Assembly (NCBI GenBank): GCA_021736785.1
Contig: JAIPFF010000047.1
Span: 1-43,323 of the forward strand
DNA: 43,323 nt
Direction: 5' to 3'
Source of the DNA: Thiohalocapsa sp.
GTDB lineage: Bacteria > Pseudomonadota > Gammaproteobacteria > Chromatiales > Chromatiaceae
The stretch's first letter is position 1. Each line of letters starts with the position of its first letter. The notes beneath the pieces were generated by a model that saw only the letters and a program-made list of their open reading frames with translations, ran no database searches and had not been told where the DNA came from. Shown in pieces: positions 1 through 7,506 of this stretch. A program made the position numbers and the translations under genes.

Positions 1-1953
1 GGCCGCCGCGGGCTCGCCGGCGGCGACCGCCGGCGCGGCGCGCGGGGGCTCCGCGCTGCGACAGCGACGCTCCAGGGCCGCGAGACCGGCGCGGACATCC
101 CGAAACTGGGCGCTCCCGGCAGCCGCCTCGGGCAACGACGCCTTCAGGGGCTCCAGGCGCGCACAGTCGGCGCCGACCTCGGCAAGCCGCTGGCGCCAGT
201 CTTCGGCGTCGCGGCAAAGCCCGAGCTCGGTGTTCAGGGTCGCGCGCAGCGAGGCGAGCCGCTGCGCTTCGAGGGTGGCCGACTCGATGCGCGGCTGCAA
301 CTCGGCCAGCGCCGCACAATCGCCTGCCGCCGCTGCCAGCTCCGCCCGCAGGCGCTCGGCCAGGGCGCAGCGGCCGGTTTCCGCCGCGATGCGACGGCGC
401 AGATCGACGAAGAGCGGATTGCCTGCATGCCGCTCGCCGACGGATTCCGCCAACGCGGCGAGCCCTGCGCAATCGCCGGCGGCGTCCGCGCGCGCCTGCT
501 CCAGGGCGTCGAGCTCGCGGCAGGCCTCGACGGCGTCGTCCAGACGCTCGCGCACGTCCAAAAACGGCGGGCGGCGCATGTCCTCACCCTGCATCCGCTG
601 GTCCAGCTCCTTGATGCGCGCGCAGTCCATCTGCGCATCGATCAGGTCCCGCGAGAACGCCTCGGCGCGCGCGCAGAGCGCAAGCTCGGCGTCCAGGCGC
701 TCGCGCACCGGGAGCAACGGTGCCCGCGAGGCGTCCAGTTCCGCGAGCTTTCCGTCCAAGCGCAGCAGCACGCCGCAATCGGCGCTTGCGGCGGCGATTT
801 CCTGGTCGAGACCAGCCGCCGTCTCGCAGAGCGCCAGCTCCGCGGTGATGCGCACGCGGACCTGCGCCAGCGGCGCGGGCAGCGTGCCGGCGTCCGGTGC
901 GCCCGGTGCGCCCGGTGCGCCCGGTGCGCCGGATGCGCCGGGCGCTGCGCCGGACTGGGCTTGCGCCGAACGCCAGTGTTCCTCGCCGCGACCCGCCAGA
1001 GCCGTCACCGCCTCGCAGTCGCCGAGCATGCCGTTCAAATCGGCGGCGAGACCTTCCGCAGTCGCGCAGACGGCGGAGCGCTCCCGCACCTCGGCCGATA
1101 GCGCGTCCAGCGGTGGCCGCCCGGTGTCCAGGCCCTCGAGCCGGGGCGCGATATCCGCGATGGCGGCGCAATCCCAGCCGGCGCCGGCGATGGCTTCGGC
1201 AACGGCCTGGGCCTCGGCACAGCGCCCTTGCTCGGCGCCGAGCCGCGCGTGCAGGTCGCCCAGCGTTCCGCCGTCCGGATCGAACTGCTCGGCGCGGCGC
1301 GTGACCAGCACCAGCCGATCCATATCCGCGCAACCGGCGTCGAGCACCTCGGCGATCTCCGCGCGCATTGCCTGCTCGCGTCCGTAGGCGGCCCAATACC
1401 ATGCCGCCGCCGCAATCGCCACCAGCGCCAGCATGGCAGCGCCCGACAGCAGCCACCGCCGGCGCGCGCGATCCCGCTGCGTCGCCGCACCCGGCGACGC
1501 GAGCCGGCCCCGTCCGCCGCTGCGCACGAAGCCCCAGAGTGTGATCACGGGCTCGTCGCCGACGGCGTAGACATGCTCGTCGCCGGGATAATGGGTCGCC
1601 GCCCGCAATGCCTCGGCGAGATCCTCGGAACCGCGTACCCGGCTCGGCAGCTCGTCGGCCAGGCGCGTCAGCGACTTCAGCCGATCCCGGAGCTTGTCTT
1701 TGACCAGCGCGCGCCGGGCGGGCGGCAACGACGCCAACGGCAGCGCCTCGCCGGCAAGGTCGCTGTACCAATCCACGGTCGTGCTGTCCTCGGACGGAAT
1801 CGGCAGCGCCAACAGCGAGGCCGTCGCTTCCGGCAGATGCCGGCGAATGGTGACGGTCAGCTCGCGATGCAGGGCTTGCAGACCGGCAAAGTCCGCTGTC
1901 AGTAGCCGGTAGCTGCCGACGTCTACGCGCGCAATACGCAGTGAGGATGGCAA
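1..1953 (-). CDS. Single-pass membrane protein with periplasmic cysteine-repeat region (partial at window edge)
   Basis: The reading frame is open from a TTG at 1953 to the left edge (651 codons, no stop), so the C-terminus is missing. The TTG is preceded by a GGAGG at good spacing; there is no better ATG. The N-terminal ~165 residues look cytoplasmic and contain a conserved block, IRRHLPEATASL then VDWYSDLAGE (about 36-69). A membrane segment lies at about 167-187. The rest is alanine-rich and helical, with repeated units of the form GDCAxLxxL...LxxC spaced about 70-85 residues apart, each giving a pair of cysteines suited to periplasmic disulfides. The same architecture and motifs occur in the protein encoded at 10015-12318, so the two are paralogues. 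It is the last visible gene of the leftward operon starting at 9630, 243 bp after the lipoprotein gene. I do not recognise a named family with certainty; the WYSDLAGE block recalls what I remember of SrfA-type proteins, unverified. Function unknown. Confidence 0.8.
   Translation of the reverse strand, partial: MPSSLRIARVDVGSYRLLTADFAGLQALHRELTVTIRRHLPEATASLLALPIPSEDSTTVDWYSDLAGEALPLASLPPARRALVKDKLRDRLKSLTRLADELPSRVRGSEDLAEALRAATHYPGDEHVYAVGDEPVITLWGFVRSGGRGRLASPGAATQRDRARRRWLLSGAAMLALVAIAAAAWYWAAYGREQAMRAEIAEVLDAGCADMDRLVLVTRRAEQFDPDGGTLGDLHARLGAEQGRCAEAQAVAEAIAGAGWDCAAIADIAPRLEGLDTGRPPLDALSAEVRERSAVCATAEGLAADLNGMLGDCEAVTALAGRGEEHWRSAQAQSGAAPGASGAPGAPGAPGAPDAGTLPAPLAQVRVRITAELALCETAAGLDQEIAAASADCGVLLRLDGKLAELDASRAPLLPVRERLDAELALCARAEAFSRDLIDAQMDCARIKELDQRMQGEDMRRPPFLDVRERLDDAVEACRELDALEQARADAAGDCAGLAALAESVGERHAGNPLFVDLRRRIAAETGRCALAERLRAELAAAAGDCAALAELQPRIESATLEAQRLASLRATLNTELGLCRDAEDWRQRLAEVGADCARLEPLKASLPEAAAGSAQFRDVRAGLAALERRCRSAEPPRAAPAVAAGEPAAA
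896..940. repeat. In-frame 9-bp tandem repeat coding Gly-Ala-Pro
   Basis: The unit GGTGCGCCC is repeated about four times, followed by a diverged GGATGCGCC copy. It lies inside the partial membrane-protein gene and, being a multiple of three, encodes a GAP tripeptide run (GAPGAPGAPGAPDAG) in the periplasmic part between two cysteine-repeat units. The copies are nearly identical, as expected for recent slippage. It probably forms a flexible linker. Confidence 0.85.
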
Positions 1954-2196
1954 GACGTCCTCCGTCCTGGTACAAGCCGCCAGTCGGCGATGGTCCCGGC
2001 GTTTCGAGCCGCCGGTGCCGAAGCCGATCGCCGGCGCTCCTTTCGCTAGGCACCGGCGCCGCTGCGGGGCGCGGCACCGGCACTCCGGGAAGAAGCTGAT
2101 CCATTGGCTTTTGGGCCAAACATCAGCAAGGGCGTCCTGCCCCGCGCGGTAAGCGCCGAGGATTCGAGCGCTGATCGCGGGGCGACCACGGCTCGC

Positions 2197-2682
2197 TCAG
2201 TCGTACACGCCCGCGTCCAGTTCCCGCTGGAGCAGCTTCACCTTGTTGGCCAGCGCGTCGCGCTCGGCCACCTTGCCGGCCTCGGCGCGGGCGAAGTCGT
2301 CGTCGATTTGCCGTACCCGGGTCGCGAGCGCCGGATTGGCGCCGGACTCCGCGGCGAGACTGCGCTTGATTTGGCGCCAGCTTTCGTCGGCACGCCGATA
2401 GGCCGCCTGCCGCGCCTGCAAATCAGAGCGCACCGCGCTCTGCTCGGTCTGCAGATCCGCCAGCAGCGTGTTGAAGGCCTGGTTGCGGCTCTGCTCGGAG
2501 GCCAGCGTCGACTCCAGGTCGCGCTGGCGCTGCGCGTAGGCACCGGATGCCAGACAGCTGGTGTTGTTGAAGAAATCCGCGCGGCTCGGATCGCATTCGC
2601 CCGGCGTCGTCGCACAGCCCACGAGCAGCACGGAAGGCAGAAGAACCGCCGCCATCGGCAGTTTGCTCAGCATGAAACTCAT
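2197..2682 (-). CDS. Small coiled-coil lipoprotein
   Basis: This is a 161-residue protein with a lipoprotein signal peptide: the hydrophobic stretch ends in LLVGC, making Cys23 the lipidated residue. The residue after Cys is Ala, compatible with outer-membrane sorting by Lol. The mature part holds two further cysteines (CDPS, SCLAS) and a long charged helical region that should form a coiled coil. The ATG at 2682 was chosen because an AGGGAG lies nine bases upstream; an ATG at 2700 would overlap the stop of the preceding gene (ATGA) but lacks a ribosome site. It is 14 bp from the other lipoprotein gene and cotranscribed with the VWA/ABC/FGE genes. It could be an outer-membrane partner of the TagR-like protein; that role is inferred from context only. 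Confidence 0.82.
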   Translation of the reverse strand: MSFMLSKLPMAAVLLPSVLLVGCATTPGECDPSRADFFNNTSCLASGAYAQRQRDLESTLASEQSRNQAFNTLLADLQTEQSAVRSDLQARQAAYRRADESWRQIKRSLAAESGANPALATRVRQIDDDFARAEAGKVAERDALANKVKLLQRELDAGVYD

Positions 2683-2696
2683 CGAATGGTGCTCCC

Positions 2697-3467
2697 TCAT
2701 GCGGCCGCCGGGGTTGCGGCGATCTCGCGGTCGATCAGTGCGGCTTCCGCTTCCAAAGCAGCCACTTTTTTCTCCAACTGGCCGATCTCTTTATCGAGGC
2801 CCGCGGTATTGGCGCCGGCTTGCCGCTCCATCTCGGAGATATCGGTCCAGTCGGACTTTCGCTGCTTGACGCCCTCGATGGTATTGCCGAGCAGACGCCG
2901 GTTATCTCTTACGCTCGCGAGCTCTGCACGGGCCTGGGCGGAGGAGATTTCCTTATTGCGGACCTGGCGGTTCACCTCGGCGATGCGGCGCTTGTCGTCG
3001 GCAATGACGTCGCGCGTGGTCGAGATCAGGTCCGAGAGGCGCTCGTTGTCCTCGCGCACATCGGCGATCATCGCGTTGATGCGCGTCTCGTTGTCCTGGA
3101 ATTGGTTGCGCTTGTTCTGCACGTAGACATTCGTGGCCATGCCGGCGACGCAGCCGCCCGCCGCACCGATCAGGACCTTGTCTCGCCGGCTGTTGTTTCG
3201 GTCGTCGTTCTGCAGACTATCGACCAGCAAGCCGAGCAATGCACCCGCCGCCGCGCCGGCCGCGCAGGCCTGTAAGGAGGTCTTGCTGAACGGCTGCGCC
3301 TGATTTCGCAGCTTCTGCTCTGCCGGGGTATAGCTCGCCGGCCTGGCGCGGACGCCCGAGCCGGGCTCGCCGTCGGGCATGGTGGCAACGCAACCCGCCA
3401 GCGAAGCGGCGAGGGCCATGGTGGAAAGCATGATGACCGCGCGGTGCGCGATGGCTGTGTGTCCCAT
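2697..3467 (-). CDS. Glycine-zipper coiled-coil lipoprotein, possible TagQ counterpart
   Basis: 256 residues starting at the ATG at 3467, which has AGGAGA eight bases upstream (an in-frame ATG at 3491 lacks one). The signal peptide ends in LAGC with Cys26 as the lipidation site and Val next, so outer-membrane retention is likely. Two glycine/alanine-rich hydrophobic stretches (AAGAAAGALLGLLV and GAAGGCVAGMA, roughly residues 70-112) form a glycine-zipper-like pair that may insert into the membrane. The remainder is a long charged coiled coil. In Pseudomonas aeruginosa the outer-membrane lipoprotein TagQ sits beside tagRST and anchors TagR; position and predicted location suggest the same job here, but I cannot claim sequence homology to TagQ by eye. 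A 146-bp gap separates it from the TagR-like gene. Confidence 0.82.
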   Translation of the reverse strand: MGHTAIAHRAVIMLSTMALAASLAGCVATMPDGEPGSGVRARPASYTPAEQKLRNQAQPFSKTSLQACAAGAAAGALLGLLVDSLQNDDRNNSRRDKVLIGAAGGCVAGMATNVYVQNKRNQFQDNETRINAMIADVREDNERLSDLISTTRDVIADDKRRIAEVNRQVRNKEISSAQARAELASVRDNRRLLGNTIEGVKQRKSDWTDISEMERQAGANTAGLDKEIGQLEKKVAALEAEAALIDREIAATPAAA

Positions 3468-3613
3468 CGATGAGTCTCCTGTTCTATCCATTTTCCGTTG
3501 GCGATTTCCCGCGCGCCACTTCCCGCCGGCGATTTTCCTGCTGGCGAGCGTCCCGCCCCGATCCTACCGTTTGGCGACCATCCCGGTCGGCGACATGACC
3601 GCGCGCCGGTGGA

Positions 3614-5416
3614 TCAGTCCGGCGCGAGCTCGCGGCCGACCGCCCGACACGCGTCCAGCCAGTTCTCGCGATCGACGCGCCCGGTGCGCGCGTAGTCCAC
3701 GACGCGGGCATGGAAGCTGACCGGATAGGCGTTCAGGGCCGCGTGACCGCGGGCGGCAATCTCGGCCTTCAGGCCGGTCAGCTCGGCCTCGAGGACGTCC
3801 AAATCGTCCGGATAGGTGCGTGCCGTGCGTATGATGGTATCCGCATAGAAGCGTGTATTGAAGGAAAACGCTTCGCGCTCGGCGCCGAGGCGCTCCGCCA
3901 GTGCGACACAGCGCGGCGCGGACGGCCCGCTGCCCTCCTCGCACAGCGCCAGCCTGCGCTCGCGCAGCGCGAGGTTACCTCCCTCGTCCGCCAGCTTTTG
4001 GCACAGCAGGCCACCGAAGCGCAGTGCCTCGCGGGCGCTGCGCGCGCGCTGCTCGTAGAGGCGCTCGGCGTTGGCCGCAATCACGCCGCGCAGCCGCTCC
4101 AGACGGCGGGTCATGGCCTCGTCGGGTGCGGCGCGCGCCAAGTGACTCAGCTCTACTACCGGATCGTCATAGGGCTCGTCGCTGAGTGCCGGCGCGGGCG
4201 CGGGGGATGCCTCGGGTGCCTTTTCCGGCGGCGGCGCCGGTGGTGACAGTGGCGGTGGCGGCGCGTCGTCGCCGTCCGCAACATCGGTACCGAGCCTTGC
4301 CCACGCGTCGCGCACGTCCGCGAGCCGCCCGGCACTGGTCAGCACCGGCGTCGACAGCAGCACACGGAATCCGGTGTCGGCGGTGCCGACGGCGCCGCGC
4401 TTGTCGTACGGGGGGACTTCGCGGCGCAGCGACGCGCGGATTTCGGCGGCAGCGGAATGGACGCTGCCGCCGCGCACCACGTAGCCGCCGCTGCGCCCGT
4501 GCGCGCGCTCGAGCCGCCGCAGCCGAAACGGCTCGAGCACGATCTCCTCCAGGTTGCCGAGGATGTCGTGGACGCCCGCGGGATTGGGAGCCAGTACGCC
4601 CATGGGCCGCACCCGTCCCTCCGCGCTTTCGTTGAACCAGACATAGTGCGCCATGCCGTCGGGCATCGGGAAACGGGCCTCGCGGAACTCGGCCGGGCTG
4701 ACGGCGTCCGCTCCGCGCGCGACGTACTCCCACTCGGCCTCGGAGGGCAGGCGCACGAAGGCGGGCTCGCCGTCGACGCGTGGCAGGCAGGGTTGCCGTG
4801 CATCGGTGCAATCGGAAAGCCCGTCGGCCTGCCCGCGCAGCCAGAGCGACCAGTCGTGCGCAAAGGCCACGGCATCGTGCCAGCCCGCGTTGCCCTGAGG
4901 CATGCGCCCCCGGGACGTCGGCTCCGGACAGGGCTCTCCACGGGCTTGGGCCGTCACCACCGCGTACTGGTGCGCGCCGACCTCGTACTTACCGATCAGC
5001 AAGTGCCGCTCGCCGTCACCGCCCTGCACACCGAGCGCCGGCGCCGCGAAGCTGCCCGCGACCGGGGCCAGCCGGCGATACTCGGCGTAGCCCGTGTCCT
5101 CGGCGTCGCTGCCGAGCTCGACGAGCTTGTCCCGCAGCGGACCATGACCGCTGCCGTCGCCTTCGGTACCGACCGGCCGAAACGCCATTGCACCGCCGCA
5201 GGGCAGCGGCACCAGCAGGTCGCCGTCAGCGGGCCGCGGGTTGTAGAGCTTCGGATCCCAAGCGATCTCGTCGGCGGACGCGCCGTCATCGGCCGTCGCG
5301 GCGGCGGCGCAGGCGCAGGCGCCCGCCATCAACAGCAGGCGCGGCAGCGCGCGGGCAATCAATCGGCCCGAGGCCGAGCGGCGATGCCGTCGATGGCCGT
5401 TGACATCAGAGGACAT
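3614..5416 (-). CDS. Secreted TagR-like formylglycine-enzyme-fold protein with helical C-terminal extension
   Basis: 600 residues. A basic N-terminus and hydrophobic stretch (about 17-42) form a signal peptide, so the product is periplasmic. Residues ~75-355 show the FGE-sulfatase fold landmarks: KYEVGAHQY (143-151), RLPSEAEWEYVARG (222-235), GNLEE (287-291), RGGS (315-318) and GFR (349-351). The cysteine pair that binds metal in true formylglycine-generating enzymes near the C-terminal end of the fold is absent, as in the non-catalytic TagR of the T6SS TagQRST system. A proline-rich linker (~384-412) leads to an extra ~175-residue helical domain; TagR is, as I recall, roughly half this length. 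The start overlaps the permease stop by 11 bases and has GGAGGG upstream, implying coupled translation. It probably senses or modulates PpkA-type signalling in the periplasm. Confidence 0.88.
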   Translation of the reverse strand: MSSDVNGHRRHRRSASGRLIARALPRLLLMAGACACAAAATADDGASADEIAWDPKLYNPRPADGDLLVPLPCGGAMAFRPVGTEGDGSGHGPLRDKLVELGSDAEDTGYAEYRRLAPVAGSFAAPALGVQGGDGERHLLIGKYEVGAHQYAVVTAQARGEPCPEPTSRGRMPQGNAGWHDAVAFAHDWSLWLRGQADGLSDCTDARQPCLPRVDGEPAFVRLPSEAEWEYVARGADAVSPAEFREARFPMPDGMAHYVWFNESAEGRVRPMGVLAPNPAGVHDILGNLEEIVLEPFRLRRLERAHGRSGGYVVRGGSVHSAAAEIRASLRREVPPYDKRGAVGTADTGFRVLLSTPVLTSAGRLADVRDAWARLGTDVADGDDAPPPPLSPPAPPPEKAPEASPAPAPALSDEPYDDPVVELSHLARAAPDEAMTRRLERLRGVIAANAERLYEQRARSAREALRFGGLLCQKLADEGGNLALRERRLALCEEGSGPSAPRCVALAERLGAEREAFSFNTRFYADTIIRTARTYPDDLDVLEAELTGLKAEIAARGHAALNAYPVSFHARVVDYARTGRVDRENWLDACRAVGRELAPD

Positions 5417-6668
5417 CGCGCAATCCCTCCGCCGGCGTCACCCTTGCGCTGCGCCAGGCCGCGGCGCCGGCGGCGGCGACGGCAACGAGCAGCATCCAAG
5501 CGGTCGCCATCAGTAGATCCCCCCAGCCGAGCCGGCTGACATACCCGCCATCCGGCAGGTTCGCGCCGAGCACGACATCGAAGACACCGGCGCCGACCGT
5601 GAACACGGCCAGCGCCAACAGCAGACCGCCCAACGCGACGATCACTGCCTGCAGCACCGGCAGCGCGGCGACGGCCAGGCGCCCGAAGCCGAACAGGCGC
5701 AGCATGGCCGAGGCGCGGCGCTTGCGGTCGGCGTTGACCCACAGCGCCCCGCCGAGCGCCAGCGCGCAGCCGATGCCGCCGATGGCGGCAACCACCCGGA
5801 ACAGGAACGTGAAGGTTCGATCCAGCGCCTGCACGGTGGCGATACGCTCGGCCTGGGTGCGCACCTCGATGTCCGCGGCGCGCAGGTGGGCCGCAAGCGG
5901 CGCCACGGCGTCGAGGTCGCGCGCATACACCCGTGCATTGGCGAATTCTTCGCGTGCCGCAGCATGGTCCGCCCCGATGGGCGTATCCGCGCCGAGCGCG
6001 AGCGTGCCGTCGCGATAGTCCTCCGCCGCCACCAGCAAGGCCGGATGGGCGAAAATCGCCGCGCGCGCGAAGTGCCGCTCCGGGACGACGCCGATCACCG
6101 TCAACGGCACGCGCGCATGCTGGCGCTCGCCGTCGAGGGTGCGCTTGATCACCGCGGTGATGTCCGCGTCGCGTCCGCCGCCGCCGAGACCGAGTTGCGC
6201 CGCCAGGGTCTCGCTGACCAGCACCCGGTGCGGGTCCGGCGGAATCTCGACGCCTTGAGGCAGCAGCGGGTCGCCGGGGCCTGTCGGCAGCAGTTCGATG
6301 GAGGGCAGCAAGCGCCGCTCGGCGTCCAGCACGTCGACACTGGCGTTGATGGTGCGCGTCTTGGGAACGACGAACGAGACGTCGTCGCGCGCGGCCATCT
6401 CCGCGAACCAGGCCCGCGGCAGCCGGGCGCTGCCGTAGATGATCACTTCAAGATTCCGGGGATCGCTGACCAGCGTCTCGCGCAGTTGCGTGATGGCGCC
6501 GTTCTTCAGCCCCAGCAGCAGCAGCAGCGGCGCCACGATGGCGGCCACGGTCAGCACGAACACCGCCATCGTGCGCCGGTCGTGCCACAAATCCTTCCAG
6601 GCCAGGCGCCAGGTTTCGCGGCTCGCCCGCATGGCGCCGCCGGGGCGATGTCCCACGGGTGCGCTCAC
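5406..6668 (-). CDS. FtsX/MacB-type ABC transporter permease, TagS-like
   Basis: 420 residues from a GTG that overlaps the stop of the ATPase gene (GTGA). The layout is that of FtsX/LolCE/MacB-type mechanotransmission permeases: a first membrane helix at ~33-54, a large periplasmic domain (~55-285), then three C-terminal helices ending in SARVTPAEGLRDVL, a typical FtsX-family tail. It would pair with the ATPase encoded just upstream. With the TagR-like gene directly after it, the order ATPase-permease-FGE matches TagT-TagS-TagR of the type VI secretion regulatory module, where the ABC pair transmits a signal across the inner membrane rather than importing a solute. A LolCDE- or MacB-like transport role is the alternative; the neighbourhood argues against it. 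Confidence 0.88.
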   Translation of the reverse strand: MSAPVGHRPGGAMRASRETWRLAWKDLWHDRRTMAVFVLTVAAIVAPLLLLLGLKNGAITQLRETLVSDPRNLEVIIYGSARLPRAWFAEMAARDDVSFVVPKTRTINASVDVLDAERRLLPSIELLPTGPGDPLLPQGVEIPPDPHRVLVSETLAAQLGLGGGGRDADITAVIKRTLDGERQHARVPLTVIGVVPERHFARAAIFAHPALLVAAEDYRDGTLALGADTPIGADHAAAREEFANARVYARDLDAVAPLAAHLRAADIEVRTQAERIATVQALDRTFTFLFRVVAAIGGIGCALALGGALWVNADRKRRASAMLRLFGFGRLAVAALPVLQAVIVALGGLLLALAVFTVGAGVFDVVLGANLPDGGYVSRLGWGDLLMATAWMLLVAVAAAGAAAWRSARVTPAEGLRDVL

Positions 6669-7465
6669 GCCGCCGCCTCCGAGAAGACGGCGCCCGCGGT
6701 GCCGTCGGCGTCGAGCTCGACGGTTTCCGCCTTCAGCTCGCGCAGCCCGAGCGCCCGCACGCGCGCTTGCTCGTGGGTGGCGAGCACCACCGCGGTCCCT
6801 GCCTCGGCGGCGGATTCCAGCAGCAGGGCCAAGACACGTTCCGCCAAGCGCGGGTCCAGTGCCGAGGTGGGCTCGTCCGCCAACAGCAGCGCGGGCCGAT
6901 GGGCGAGCGCACGGCCGATGGACGCGCGCTGCTGCTGCCCCACCGACAGCCGAGCCGGCAAGGCGCCGAGCAGCGGTCCGAGCTCCAGATGCTCCACCAG
7001 GCGCTCCAGCCCGTCATCGGTTTCCGGCAGCCCCAGCAAGCGCCGGTTGATGCCGAGATTCTCGCGCACGGTCAAAAACGGCAGCAGGCCGCCTGTCTGC
7101 ATGACGAAGCCGATCCCGGACGCACGCAGGGTCGCCAGTCCGCGCTCGGCATCGCGCCGCCACAGGGCCGAGAGGTCGATGGGCGTGCCGGCGCCGAGCC
7201 AGGTGAAGCGCGCGCCGGGCAGCGGCGCGGCGACCAGCCCGAGCACCTCCAGCAGCGTGCTCTTGCCGCTGCCGCTGGCGCCCGTGACGGCCAGCACATC
7301 GCCGGCGCCGAGACGCAGCCGCGGCAGGCTGACCCGGTAGGCATCGGGGCCGCGGCCTCGCCGGCATTGCAGATCGGCCACTTCCAACAGCGGCGCGCCG
7401 GAGGTTGCGCCCGACGTTGCGCCGGTCCGGGCACCGACGGACGAGAGGGCGCGCTCGCTGGTCAT
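6665..7465 (-). CDS. ABC transporter ATP-binding protein, TagT-like
   Basis: 266 residues taking the ATG at 7465. The open frame extends upstream to 7666, but that extension overlaps the VWA gene and is arginine-rich shadow sequence. All nucleotide-binding motifs are intact: Walker A GASGSGKST (62-70), Q-loop Gln123, signature LSVGQQQ (173-179), Walker B ALLLADE (192-198) and the switch His231. It belongs to the LolD/MacB/FtsE group that works with FtsX-type permeases. The gene begins 41 bp after the VWA gene and overlaps the permease gene by four bases (GTGA), so the two subunits are probably made in equal amounts. Context supports a TagT role in a trans-envelope signalling complex. Confidence 0.92.
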   Translation of the reverse strand: MTSERALSSVGARTGATSGATSGAPLLEVADLQCRRGRGPDAYRVSLPRLRLGAGDVLAVTGASGSGKSTLLEVLGLVAAPLPGARFTWLGAGTPIDLSALWRRDAERGLATLRASGIGFVMQTGGLLPFLTVRENLGINRRLLGLPETDDGLERLVEHLELGPLLGALPARLSVGQQQRASIGRALAHRPALLLADEPTSALDPRLAERVLALLLESAAEAGTAVVLATHEQARVRALGLRELKAETVELDADGTAGAVFSEAAA

Positions 7466-7506
7466 CTTCCCGCGTGTCCCTGTCGTTGCTCGCGCGTCGC
7501 CGGGCG

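Noticed and set aside
584-2119. 511-codon minus-strand frame with an ATG over the partial membrane-protein gene
   Set aside because: It is Arg-rich and lacks the WYSDLAGE and GDC-repeat motifs; the TTG-started frame is the one that matches the paralogue at 10015.
3614-5416. Annotation as an active formylglycine-generating/sulfatase-modifying enzyme
   Set aside because: The metal-binding cysteine pair is absent and the context is TagR-like.
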